DNA of 7,242 nucleotides. Origin: Acidobacteriota bacterium (lineage in GTDB: Bacteria; Acidobacteriota; Terriglobia; Bryobacterales; Bryobacteraceae). The notes beneath the pieces were generated by a model, which searched no databases, was not told the origin of the DNA, and saw only the letters and a program-made list of their open reading frames with translations. The position numbers were made by a program, and so were the translations under genes. Below, in pieces: positions 1-7,170 of the stretch; positions within the stretch are counted from its first letter, which is position 1; every line of letters begins with the position of its first letter. The stretch spans positions 1 through 7,242 of the forward strand of contig JAJYKC010000117.1 in NCBI GenBank assembly GCA_021788955.1, read 5' to 3'.

Positions 1-65
1 GACGCCGTTGAGCGACCGGGTATTTTCAGCTCTCGTATGGTGCTATCCAGCGGCGAGTTGGATTC

Positions 66-72
66 AGGAGGA
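66..72 (+). promoter_or_regulatory. Shine-Dalgarno site deciding the start at 79
   Basis: AGGAGGA is followed by a 6-nt spacer and then ATG at 79. It favours this start over the in-frame ATG at 37, which has no purine-rich sequence before it. No convincing -35/-10 pair is visible in positions 1-65; the promoter may lie outside the window. Confidence 0.75.
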
Positions 73-78
73 AGAGCG

Positions 79-705
79 ATGCACTTCAGAGCCTGTGGGT
101 TGGCCACTGCGATAGTTCTGCTTCTTTATCCTCAGAGTGGCGGCGCCGCCGGCACGGTTTCCGTTCAGTACACGTTGGTTCCGATGGGTGGAAACGTGTA
201 TCGTTGCGTATACTCGATCACCAACAACGGGTCGCTTCCGGGTAGCGCTCCCATAAAGCTCTTTGATATTCTCTTCGATCCGACTCTGTATCAGGAAAGC
301 TCGCTTCAGATCGTAACATCGCAGGTCAATAGCGCTCTCAACTCGCAATGGAACCAGCAGCTTCTGGTTTCAGTGCCCGGGTTACCAGCCGATTACGATG
401 CATTAGCGATCAACGGCAATCTGGGAATTCAACCCGGAACCACGGTGACGGGTTTTGCCATACAGTTCACCTGGATCGGGCCAGGCAGTCCAGGCTCGCA
501 GCCGTTTCTGATTTACGATCCGACGCAAACGCCATACGCGCAGTTGCAAAGCGGGCAGACCTCTACGTCCGTGCCCGCGGGGGTGCCGGTTTCTTCCAAC
601 CTGACGCTGCTGCTGATTGCCTGCGGAATAGCGCTGGCGGCGACGTATCAACTGCGGATAAACCGACGAACGCGGGACCAAGCCGAGACCGCCACACGCT
701 CCTAG
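79..705 (+). CDS. Small exported protein with PEP/IPTL-CTERM-like C-terminal sorting tail
   Basis: Predicted 208-residue exported protein of unknown function. The start at 79 is chosen because AGGAGGA lies at 66-72, 6 nt upstream, and because a signal peptide begins there (basic MHFRACG, then hydrophobic ATAIVLLLYP, likely cleavage near GGAA-GT at residue 24). The frame is open back to the window edge and an ATG exists at 37, but that start has no ribosome binding site and would bury the signal peptide. Residues 25-165 look like one beta-sandwich with features common in PEP-CTERM-type proteins: YRCVYSITNNG (41-51), GTTVTGFAIQF (120-130), PFLIYDP (142-148). The C-terminus has VPVSSN (169-174), a hydrophobic stretch LTLLLIACGIALAA (175-188) and an Arg-rich end (RINRRTR, 193-199). 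That tripartite tail resembles exosortase-type sorting signals, although the motif matches neither PEP nor IPTL exactly. It is convergent with the three-gene operon. Export is fairly sure; processing by an exosortase is inference. Confidence 0.85.
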   Translation: MHFRACGLATAIVLLLYPQSGGAAGTVSVQYTLVPMGGNVYRCVYSITNNGSLPGSAPIKLFDILFDPTLYQESSLQIVTSQVNSALNSQWNQQLLVSVPGLPADYDALAINGNLGIQPGTTVTGFAIQFTWIGPGSPGSQPFLIYDPTQTPYAQLQSGQTSTSVPAGVPVSSNLTLLLIACGIALAATYQLRINRRTRDQAETATRS

Positions 706-724
706 ATTTTTTTCAACCCTACGC

Positions 725-730
725 TATACT
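725..730 (+). promoter_or_regulatory. Candidate -10 hexamer (TATACT) before the structured intergenic element
   Basis: TATACT differs from the consensus TATAAT at one position. It sits 6 nt before position 737, the start of the first long stem, which is the spacing expected between a -10 box and +1. A run of seven T (707-713) lies just upstream, but no recognisable -35 hexamer is found at a 16-18 nt spacing. This is a weak promoter prediction that gains interest only from where it sits. Confidence 0.25.
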
Positions 731-735
731 GAGGA

Positions 736-853
736 AGCGGCCCTGGAGCCCTTCCGGGAGATGCGGGTGCATCTCTGGGATTCTCCAAGGCTTCCGGGGC
801 CGCTATACCGCCGTCGGCAAGGGATTACTCCGTTGCGCGTAGCGGCGGGTATC
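736..853 (+). ncRNA. Candidate structured RNA or intergenic palindromic element, two stem-loops
   Basis: Two consecutive imperfect hairpins fill the gap between convergent genes. Stem 1 pairs 736-748 with 792-804 (13 pairs, two of them G-U). After a bulged C at 791 it continues with 749-750/789-790, and an inner hairpin pairs 758-764 with 769-775 around the loop GGGT. An alternative pairing of CCTGGAG (742-748) with CTCCAAGG (783-790) competes with the outer stem. Stem 2 pairs 805-813 with 843-852, with G847 bulged. Nested inside it is GCAA-G-GGA / TCC-G-TTGC (817-824 with 829-836) around the loop TTAC. The 8-mer CGCTATAC occurs at 722-729 and again at 801-808. No T-run follows either hairpin on either strand, so these are not typical intrinsic terminators. 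The element could be a small RNA, a REP-like repeat or 3'-end protective structures. No known RNA family was recognised. The strand is assumed from the candidate -10 box. Confidence 0.35.
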
Positions 854-861
854 TCGGGAGA

Positions 862-2427
862 TCATCGGTTGCCGAGTGCGCCAAACCTTCCGGAACGGCG
901 GACCACAATCATGATCGCGCCATCGCGATAAGCCTCCGCCCATTGTTCGGATGGGAACCTGCCATGACCGGTAAGGGGGGTATTACGTTCCAACGTGAGG
1001 ACGGCCCAGTCTATGCCGGCCATGAGTCGGTCCCACTTCTCCTGCGAAGAAAAAGCGGCGATGGTGGTTTCAAAGTGCCGCGGCGGATAGGATTGAAACC
1101 GGGTGTCGTGAAAAACGCGAACGTTCGGATAGGAAGTCCAGGCGAGGTAACCGCCGAGATTGACACTGTTGAACACCGGACCTTTGAGGCCGGCCGTACG
1201 GATGAACGCCGCCGCGCCGGAGGGGGAGAACACGGGCGGGTCTATGTAAGCCGGGCCTATGCCGGCCAGCGCGACGCGAGCCTTGAGCGGTATGGGGGTC
1301 AGCAGCATTCCCGCAAGCAGGGCAGCGGCGGCGGGCAGGAGCGCCGCGGCGGATTTCCGGCGCACCTCGGGCAAACGCGCGGCGAGGACCGGAGCGGTGA
1401 CGCACAGGAACAAGGAGACGAAGCGGACATGGCGCAGCGCCAGGATGGCAAAGGCACCGAAAACCAGCATTTCCCATAGCGCTAAGCCGCGCCGTTTCCA
1501 GAGCATCAGCCCGACTCCGCAGGCGAGGTAGGCGAAGAACGGCGCGTAGCGGGGCAGATAGGCCGGGCGGAATTCGGCGACGGGGATAAATGCAGGGGTC
1601 AGCGCGTTCTCCCAGAGATATTCAAAGAGACCCATGCCGAAGGGATTGGCGGCGCATGCCGCGGTTGAAAGCGCGGCAATTCCGAGAGCGATCCACGCCT
1701 GACGGCGGGACAGGACCTGGGGGCGAAGGAACTCGCCGATGGCGAAGAGGCCGATCAGCCCGGCGCCGAAAAAACACTCCGCGTGGACGTTGCTCCAGAG
1801 GGCGATCAGCGGGACTGCCCACGCCAGCGGAGCTACGGAACGAAGCTCCACGGCCCTTTCAATGAGAAAGGCGCAGGCCGCTCCGAGGACAAAAGAGATG
1901 ACGTGGGGCCGCGGCACGGCTCGCGGCTCAATGAGGAACACGCCGAAGACCGCGACCGCGAGGGCAACCGCCGCCGGAGACCGGCGCCGGCAAGCGAGAT
2001 AGACGATGGCGAGGGTGAGGGCTATCAACACGGCCTGGCCGATCTGGATCGCGGCTGCCCCGCCGATTTTGGATAATTCAAACGAGCCGAAGTCGAAGAG
2101 CCAGGACTCGAAGGGCTGGGGGAAATCGGGGTAAGCGGCGCTGAACAGGTTGGTCCGTGCCAAATGTCCGGCAGCGATCTCGCGGCCCTGGGCGAGATGC
2201 CAGCCGAGATCGGGTTCGTATATGGCGTGGAAACTGAGCAGCGCCCCGGCGGCAAGCGCAAGCGCGACGAGGCCGGCCCGCGAAGCCAATTTCCACCGCC
2301 GCGCCGGTTCGGGTGGGGCGGGGGGACTGGCCGGGAGACTGGCGCGCGCAGACTTCGGCTGGACGCCGGGGAGCCGAGGGGCCTTCCGGTTGCGTGCTCT
2401 CTTGCGGACTTTGTTCAGAGACGACAT
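862..2427 (-). CDS. Polytopic membrane protein resembling GT-C family glycosyltransferases
   Basis: 521 residues, with a very basic, Pro/Ala-rich, probably cytoplasmic N-terminus (1-46; KVRKRARNRK at 6-15). About 10-11 hydrophobic helices follow between residues 49 and 377 (for example 49-66, 123-145, 151-167, 217-234, 243-260, 292-311, 333-350, 360-377), then a soluble C-terminal part (378-521). The first external loop has EPDLGWHLAQG (71-81). This matches the PDLWWHL...G motif of a bacterial family of GT-C-like proteins, where the Asp is the presumed catalytic or lipid-phosphosugar binding residue; here Gly replaces the first Trp. Other family-like motifs are WSNVHAECFFG (211-221), NSVNLGGYLAW (420-430) and VFHDTRFQSY (438-447). 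GT-C enzymes use polyprenyl-phosphate sugars at the outer face of the inner membrane; the donor and acceptor here are unknown. The start lies 5 nt after the stop of the upstream gene with no Shine-Dalgarno, suggesting reinitiation. It is the last gene of the operon. Confidence 0.85.
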   Translation of the reverse strand: MSSLNKVRKRARNRKAPRLPGVQPKSARASLPASPPAPPEPARRWKLASRAGLVALALAAGALLSFHAIYEPDLGWHLAQGREIAAGHLARTNLFSAAYPDFPQPFESWLFDFGSFELSKIGGAAAIQIGQAVLIALTLAIVYLACRRRSPAAVALAVAVFGVFLIEPRAVPRPHVISFVLGAACAFLIERAVELRSVAPLAWAVPLIALWSNVHAECFFGAGLIGLFAIGEFLRPQVLSRRQAWIALGIAALSTAACAANPFGMGLFEYLWENALTPAFIPVAEFRPAYLPRYAPFFAYLACGVGLMLWKRRGLALWEMLVFGAFAILALRHVRFVSLFLCVTAPVLAARLPEVRRKSAAALLPAAAALLAGMLLTPIPLKARVALAGIGPAYIDPPVFSPSGAAAFIRTAGLKGPVFNSVNLGGYLAWTSYPNVRVFHDTRFQSYPPRHFETTIAAFSSQEKWDRLMAGIDWAVLTLERNTPLTGHGRFPSEQWAEAYRDGAIMIVVRRSGRFGALGNR

Positions 2428-2432
2428 TGCGT

Positions 2433-5400
2433 TTATTGCACGGCAACGGTCACCGCGCCAATGCCGGCGGCCGTCTGGGACCGGAAATTTCCAAAAGAGA
2501 CGACGACGGGCAGGTCGCCGGAAGGAGCGTCCGGTGGAACCTGAACGTCGATTTGCAAGATTCCAGCGACCAAACCGGGCGCCTCCGCATAGAAAAGGAC
2601 CTGGGCGGGTTGGCCGTTCATGGTAACGGCGGGAGCCAGGACGGGCTCCGGATAGGGTGGCGTCATGGGCGTAATCGTCCCCGATTTTCCGGCTGGAATA
2701 GTCTGGCCTTCGCCGGTGACATACAGCGACACGGTCTCCCCTTTCCTTGCGAGGCGGCCGGCCGAACAGCGGCAGTTCATGGACTTATCGGAGTTCAGGA
2801 TGGCGCCCGGACCGGTTCCGGTGCCGCCGGCAGTGAAGATGCCGGGGGCGGCAGCGGCCTGGGTTTCGACGAAGCTGTTGGAGGTCCGGCCGAGATACTG
2901 AACGGCTACGACCGGGCTCTGGAGATAAGCCGGCGAGTTGATCTCATAAGGCACGATGGCCTGCACCTGGGTCGAACTGGTGTAGATCAACGGCGCCGGA
3001 TAACCGCCCACGGTAACCTGGACGCCGCCCAGACCCGCCGTGGTGGGGACGCTGCGATTCGAGATGAGATCGGGCGTGAGCGGCGCGCCGGACTTCGGCC
3101 CGAGGCCGGTACCGAAGATGGTGATGACCTCACCGGCCGCGATCGGCCCGGCAATGCCGCTGGCCGCGTTGGTTAGTTGAACAATGTTGGGGGGGAGGAT
3201 GTTGATGGCGAGGTCCACGCTGACGGCAGTGGTGCCCGAGGCGCCGCCGGCGCCCGCTACGACGATGACTCCGTGATAGGTCTGGTTTCCGGCGAGGCCG
3301 TCGAGATTGGTCAGCGAAACGGTGAGCGGCACCGTGCCGGTGGCCGAAGTGGTGCCGAAGGTGGGGCTGACCAACAGCCAATTATCGGCGGAGCCAGCGG
3401 TGGCCGTGAATGCCAAAGCTGCGCCGTTGCCGGAGACGTTGATGGTTTGCGACGGCGGCAGATTTCCGCCGAGGACATACGTAAAACTCAGGCTTGTGGG
3501 GCCGGCCGAAACGGAAGGCGGGGAAACCGTCAGCGACACCGAAATGGTAGATGGGCCGATGGTGAGGGTGCCGTTATAAGAGCCGGCCGTGAGCGTGCCG
3601 GGACTGACCGTGACCGAGAGGCTGGCCGGCGCGGTGCCCTGGCCGGTTTGCGAACCGTTCACCAAGAGCCACGCGGCGCTGCTGCTGTAAGTGAAACTCG
3701 CTCCGGTTGCGTTACCGAGGCTGGAAACGTGGAGATATTGTGCCGGCGGACTGGAGCCGCCCACCGCCGCGGTGAAGGAGAGCGACGATACGACGGCGCC
3801 TCCCGCGCTGCTACCGGCCGTTACACTGAAGCCACCGGTGCCCGCGGGAAGTGTGTACGTGACGGGGACTACCTGGGTGTTGCCTCCGTAGGCGGTCAAA
3901 TCGACTTCACCGGAACATTGAGTGTCGGCCGCCAGACCGCTGGACAGCTTGGCCGGGAGGATACTCACCTGAATCGCGACGGGCGAACCGGAGTACACCA
4001 GGGTGCCGGAGGGCCAAAGGCTGAGCCAGCCGCTTCCGCAGGTGGAAGTGCGAGAAACCGCGGTGAAAGTGACCGTGGACGATGAGCTTACATATATCGT
4101 TTGCGGCGCGGTTGAAGTGAACGAGAGCGAAGTGCCCGAGGGAACCAGGGCTCCGGTGCCGGTGGTCAAGCATTTATTGTCCAGGCGCGCGATGACCGGC
4201 ACGGTCAGCGTGGAATTCGCGGCGTTTCCACTCATTACCGTAATGCTCGCCGAATTCAGACAGTTCGACAGGGTCGAAGGATCGATGGAGACCGTGCAAG
4301 TGGCGGGCGTGAAGTTGGCGCATCCAGGAGGATCGAATTTTATCCAGGACGCCGATGGACTGATGGCCACGTGCATGGGCGTGACGCCGTCGCTGGAGGT
4401 GAGCGCAAGACCCTGATCGGTGCACGCCCCCGAGTTGGTTTCACAGGAAATGGTGCCGGGTGTGGCGACGAGGGTCATGCCGGGATAGACGGTTAAGGTG
4501 ACGGGAATGACCTGACAGCCGAGGGTGGAAGTGACAGCGATGGAACCGGTGTAGGTTCCCGGCCCCATACCGCCCAGGACGTTTACCACAACGGTGTATT
4601 GACCGGCTCCTCCTCCAACATAGGCGGTAACGAAGTTGGGGGGCGCAGAGCTGTTGTATGTGACGCTAATGTTGTTGCCGTTGACGTAAAGGACCTGCTG
4701 GGGCGGAACTCCGGAACCGGCCGCATAGGCGAATTTGAGGGAAGCGGGCACGGCGACGGTGCCGGAGGCAGTGGTGGCGCAGGTACCCCAGCCGGGCGGC
4801 AGTCCCGTGCCGCCGCTCGATCCGCCGGTCGCTCCGTTGACCGACAGGCTAATGTTAATCACGGTCTGGTCGTCCGCATTGGCGGTGTTGATCAAAGTCA
4901 CGGTGGCGTAGTACATGGCCGTGGATAGGGTTTCGGCGACGGTGGAATCCAGTGCCAGAGTCAGAGCGCTTCCGACAGGCTGCGCCTGGCTGTTGCAGGA
5001 AGAATTATTGGGGCACGCCAGAGTGACCCATTGTCCGACGCCTTGCGGGATGGAGAGAATCGCGTAGAAGCTGGCGGTACTGGTACCGCTCGCGGCGTTG
5101 ACGGTGACGGAAGTGGAGTTCGTCCCCGAGGGATAGCTGAGCGATACGCTGGACGGAGTCGCCTGGAGCGTAGCGGTAGTGCCTCCGCCACCGCCTCCTC
5201 CACCACCGCCTCCCCCACCACCGCCTCCCCCACCTCCGCCTCCTCCGCCGCCGACGACGAAGGTGACGTTAATGGTGATGGTGATTTCGGGCGAAATGTT
5301 GCTTGAGGTCAAGGTGTAGCTGCCGGTTAATGTCTGCGCGGTCGTGATGTACTGGGCATTACCCAGGACCGTGCAGGTAGCGAGGCCGCTCTGGTAGGTG

Positions 5401-5687
5401 GTGAGGCTGGTGCACATGATCCGCATCCAGGTCGCGCCAGCGGATCTGGTAGCGCTGAAGCTGACTCCAGTACCCCGATTGGTGAGGATGGTAATTGAAT
5501 TTCCGTAGCCGACCGAATCCAGTTGTCCCGGATCGGCACTGAGGGTAATTGAAACCGGATCCGCGCATGAGCTTCCATCGAGACTGCCGCAGAAAGCCGG
5601 GTCAGCGGCTGCGGCCGCATTTGCCGCGAAAGCCAGTGCCAGTGCCAGAGCGCCAGCGATTTTCGAAAGACCGTAAGTCGCGCGCAT
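2433..5687 (-). CDS. Large secreted multi-domain Ig/BACON-like protein with TIGR03437 (Solibacter) C-terminal domain
   Basis: 1084 residues. The signal peptide is residues 1-28 (basic start, hydrophobic AGALALALAFAANAAAA, cleavage near AAAA-DP). Seven Ig/BACON-like beta-domains follow at about 44-143, 176-283, 316-401, 408-502, 520-614, 635-722 and 732-831. Several carry the typical pattern of SLSFT near the start, a central W-L-x-V/L, and GTYTG or GSYNG before the last strands. A run of 24 glycines (146-169) separates domain 1 from the rest. Residues ~834-1084 match TIGR03437: NAASG (840-844), GEVITIFGTGLGP (852-864), GGVQVTVGGYPAPLIY (888-903), VTGEGQT (990-996) and APGLVAGILQIDV (1036-1048). 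Cysteines are mostly in domains 1-5, often two or more per domain, which suits exported disulfide-bonded folds. No catalytic motif or membrane anchor is seen, so a surface, adhesive or matrix role is inference. AGGGGG overlaps the upstream stop codon and lies 5 nt before the ATG. Confidence 0.92.
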   Translation of the reverse strand: MRATYGLSKIAGALALALAFAANAAAAADPAFCGSLDGSSCADPVSITLSADPGQLDSVGYGNSITILTNRGTGVSFSATRSAGATWMRIMCTSLTTYQSGLATCTVLGNAQYITTAQTLTGSYTLTSSNISPEITITINVTFVVGGGGGGGGGGGGGGGGGGGGGGGGTTATLQATPSSVSLSYPSGTNSTSVTVNAASGTSTASFYAILSIPQGVGQWVTLACPNNSSCNSQAQPVGSALTLALDSTVAETLSTAMYYATVTLINTANADDQTVINISLSVNGATGGSSGGTGLPPGWGTCATTASGTVAVPASLKFAYAAGSGVPPQQVLYVNGNNISVTYNSSAPPNFVTAYVGGGAGQYTVVVNVLGGMGPGTYTGSIAVTSTLGCQVIPVTLTVYPGMTLVATPGTISCETNSGACTDQGLALTSSDGVTPMHVAISPSASWIKFDPPGCANFTPATCTVSIDPSTLSNCLNSASITVMSGNAANSTLTVPVIARLDNKCLTTGTGALVPSGTSLSFTSTAPQTIYVSSSSTVTFTAVSRTSTCGSGWLSLWPSGTLVYSGSPVAIQVSILPAKLSSGLAADTQCSGEVDLTAYGGNTQVVPVTYTLPAGTGGFSVTAGSSAGGAVVSSLSFTAAVGGSSPPAQYLHVSSLGNATGASFTYSSSAAWLLVNGSQTGQGTAPASLSVTVSPGTLTAGSYNGTLTIGPSTISVSLTVSPPSVSAGPTSLSFTYVLGGNLPPSQTINVSGNGAALAFTATAGSADNWLLVSPTFGTTSATGTVPLTVSLTNLDGLAGNQTYHGVIVVAGAGGASGTTAVSVDLAINILPPNIVQLTNAASGIAGPIAAGEVITIFGTGLGPKSGAPLTPDLISNRSVPTTAGLGGVQVTVGGYPAPLIYTSSTQVQAIVPYEINSPAYLQSPVVAVQYLGRTSNSFVETQAAAAPGIFTAGGTGTGPGAILNSDKSMNCRCSAGRLARKGETVSLYVTGEGQTIPAGKSGTITPMTPPYPEPVLAPAVTMNGQPAQVLFYAEAPGLVAGILQIDVQVPPDAPSGDLPVVVSFGNFRSQTAAGIGAVTVAVQ
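5181..5252 (-). repeat. Poly-glycine tract (24 Gly codons) containing a 15-bp minisatellite
   Basis: This tract encodes residues 146-169 of the large secreted protein. Positions 5181-5240 divide into four imperfect 15-bp units which, read in coding orientation, are GGC-GGA-GGT-GGG-GGA, GGC-GGT-GGT-GGG-GGA, GGC-GGT-GGT-GGA-GGA and GGC-GGT-GGC-GGA-GGC. Positions 5241-5252 add four further Gly codons. A 15-bp period keeps the frame, so unit gain or loss would change linker length by five residues. The coding strand and mRNA are G-rich with many GG and GGGGG runs and could form a quadruplex. Confidence 0.9.
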
Positions 5688-5692
5688 GGGAG

Positions 5693-5698
5693 CCCCCT
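5693..5698 (-). promoter_or_regulatory. Shine-Dalgarno overlapping the upstream stop codon
   Basis: On the minus strand AGGGGG begins inside the TAG stop (5697-5699) of the preceding gene and ends 5 nt before the ATG at 5687. This arrangement favours translational coupling between the two secreted-protein genes. Confidence 0.6.
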
Positions 5699-7133
5699 AG
5701 TCCAGCACATCGGCTGGAACGGACGTGGCGTTTTTGGGGGTGGAGAAGCCGGGCGGTGTGTCAACCGAGATCACGGTGGTGCCTTTGGCGAGCGGAGTGA
5801 AGTCCCCGAAAGCGCGGTTGTTGCCGGCCGTTATGACCAACGGCGACTGCACAGTGCCGACCCCCGGATTGCTGTTTGCCAACGCCACGCTGACCTTCAT
5901 GCCGGCGCGAAGAGGCTGGATGGTGATGTCCGCCGCGCGTCCCGTTTCCGGTTCCAGATAAGCGGTCCAGGCGATGATGCGGACCGGATGTTTTTTTGCG
6001 TCGGACCGCAAGATGGAAAACTCGCGGGGGCCGACGACGCCGAGGTTGTGTCTCACATTGCCTTCCTCCGGCGGACCGTAGCGTTCATAGGCGAGGATGA
6101 CGCCGGAGGGGGCCAGCCAGACGGTAGCGGTACGGGCCCAGAACCCGGGCGCCACGGCATCATAGGTCACCGTACCTGAACTGGCGAGCGCCTGGATATA
6201 GTAGGTTGCGACGGATTGACTGGCAGGGATCGCCAGTGTAATGGAGGCGGAGCCCGGCTGCGTTTCGGCGGCCGAGATCAGGATTTTTGAAGGGTCGGCG
6301 CTGGTGAGGACCACCTTGAGGCCGCCGGCGGGAGCCGGTTCGCCGAGGCAAAGGGCTGCGGAAGTCTGGAGGTCCTTGCCGAGGTAAAAGTTGCTGGAAA
6401 TGGCCATGCCCGGCCGGCGCATTACCACGCTCAGCGAAGCCCGCTCGGCGGGCTTGGAAAAACTGGGGGGTGGGACAGGGGCAATGGTGGTATCTCCTTC
6501 GGCGGAGGGTTGGAAATAGGTGTCGACGGAACTCGAGCCGCCGGGGATGGTCAGTTTGGAAGCCCCCAGGGCGCCCACCTTGGAATTGGAATTAGCCAGC
6601 GTCACTTCCACCTGCGAGCCGCCGGCCACGGGCTGTTCGTCGGCGACCTTGAGGGAGGAATCGAGCACGGCGGAGACGACGGTGATCCTGGAGGGGAGAG
6701 CGTGCGGGGTGGTAGTGAGCTTGGGGGCCTTATGGGGGCCCAAAATCACGATGGCCGAGGGGGCCAGCTTGACGGTCCCTTTGGCACTACCGGCGCCTTC
6801 CGCGGATATTGTATAGGTGACGGTGCCGGCATTCGCCAGCCCTTGCAGGCAAAAGTCGGGGGAGACGAGGCGATGGGCCGGAACGGTTAAGGCAATGGAA
6901 GCCGACCCCGGCTGATCGGGCCTTTTGGACAACAGCAGACGGGTGGGATCGTCGCTGGTCAGGGTGAGCTGGACGGGTGCCTGGGGAACCGGTTGCGGGA
7001 GCCGGACGGCTGTCCAGGCCTGAAGATTACGACCTACCGTGACAGGCGCCACGGTAATGCCGTCCGCCGCCCTGGCGGCGAACGGTGCGATGAGACAGAT
7101 AAACGCTGCGGTTGCACGTGCGATAGACTCCAT
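5697..7133 (-). CDS. Secreted protein built from a tandem-duplicated pair of Ig-like domains
   Basis: 478 residues from the ATG at 7133. This start is chosen over one at 7214 because AGGAG (7141-7145) lies 7 nt upstream and a signal peptide begins here: MESIARA, hydrophobic TAAFICLIAPFAA, cleavage near ARA-AD (residue 22). Four beta-rich domains follow in the order A1 (27-131), B1 (147-235), A2 (243-348), B2 (365-473). A1 and A2 share L-TS-DP-(R/K)-L-S and PGSASI-LT/LA-(V/I)PA, then L-A-(N/S)-(A/S)-GTVTY and a final V-LAPS. B1 and B2 share V-V-LANSN-VG and then a T-I-V--PP-FS-P segment. The A units resemble Ig-like repeats of large bacterial surface proteins that carry 'TSDP...GSASI...' segments. 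No enzyme motif, sortase motif or transmembrane anchor is seen. As first gene of the operon it is co-oriented with the TIGR03437 protein 9 nt downstream, suggesting the two are exported together; whether they interact is unknown. Confidence 0.85.
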   Translation of the reverse strand: MESIARATAAFICLIAPFAARAADGITVAPVTVGRNLQAWTAVRLPQPVPQAPVQLTLTSDDPTRLLLSKRPDQPGSASIALTVPAHRLVSPDFCLQGLANAGTVTYTISAEGAGSAKGTVKLAPSAIVILGPHKAPKLTTTPHALPSRITVVSAVLDSSLKVADEQPVAGGSQVEVTLANSNSKVGALGASKLTIPGGSSSVDTYFQPSAEGDTTIAPVPPPSFSKPAERASLSVVMRRPGMAISSNFYLGKDLQTSAALCLGEPAPAGGLKVVLTSADPSKILISAAETQPGSASITLAIPASQSVATYYIQALASSGTVTYDAVAPGFWARTATVWLAPSGVILAYERYGPPEEGNVRHNLGVVGPREFSILRSDAKKHPVRIIAWTAYLEPETGRAADITIQPLRAGMKVSVALANSNPGVGTVQSPLVITAGNNRAFGDFTPLAKGTTVISVDTPPGFSTPKNATSVPADVLD

Positions 7134-7140
7134 GATTTTT

Positions 7141-7145
7141 CTCCT
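7141..7145 (-). promoter_or_regulatory. Shine-Dalgarno for the first gene of the operon
   Basis: On the minus strand GAGAGGAG is followed by AAAAATC and then ATG at 7133. The 7-nt spacing is ideal, and the site rules out the upstream in-frame ATG at 7214 as the likely start. Confidence 0.8.
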
Positions 7146-7170
7146 CTCAGGCTTATGGGTACTTCGGGGC

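Noticed and set aside
37..78. Upstream in-frame ATG at 37 as the start of the small exported gene
   Set aside because: It lacks a ribosome binding site and would add 14 polar residues in front of the signal peptide.
707..713. Run of seven T just after the stop of the small exported gene, as an intrinsic terminator
   Set aside because: No GC-rich hairpin lies directly upstream; the strong hairpins are downstream of the run.
736..804. Signal recognition particle (4.5S-like) RNA
   Set aside because: The length and hairpin shape were suggestive, but the conserved GGAAGCAGCC-type loop and asymmetric bulge are absent on both strands.
348..842. Plus-strand frame overlapping the end of the small exported gene and the intergenic hairpins
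   Set aside because: It overlaps a better-supported gene in another frame, has no ribosome binding site, and its composition is unlike a real protein.
943..1479. Plus-strand open frame opposite the membrane-protein gene
   Set aside because: Its product is Arg/Gly-rich and hydrophilic with no domain signal, while the minus strand encodes well-formed transmembrane helices and family motifs.
2313..4085. Two long plus-strand open frames (2313-3176 and 3177-4085) antisense to the large secreted gene
   Set aside because: They lie wholly opposite a gene with a clear signal peptide and a recognisable C-terminal domain. Their products are Gly/Arg-rich with no fold-like pattern, as expected of shadow frames in high-GC DNA.
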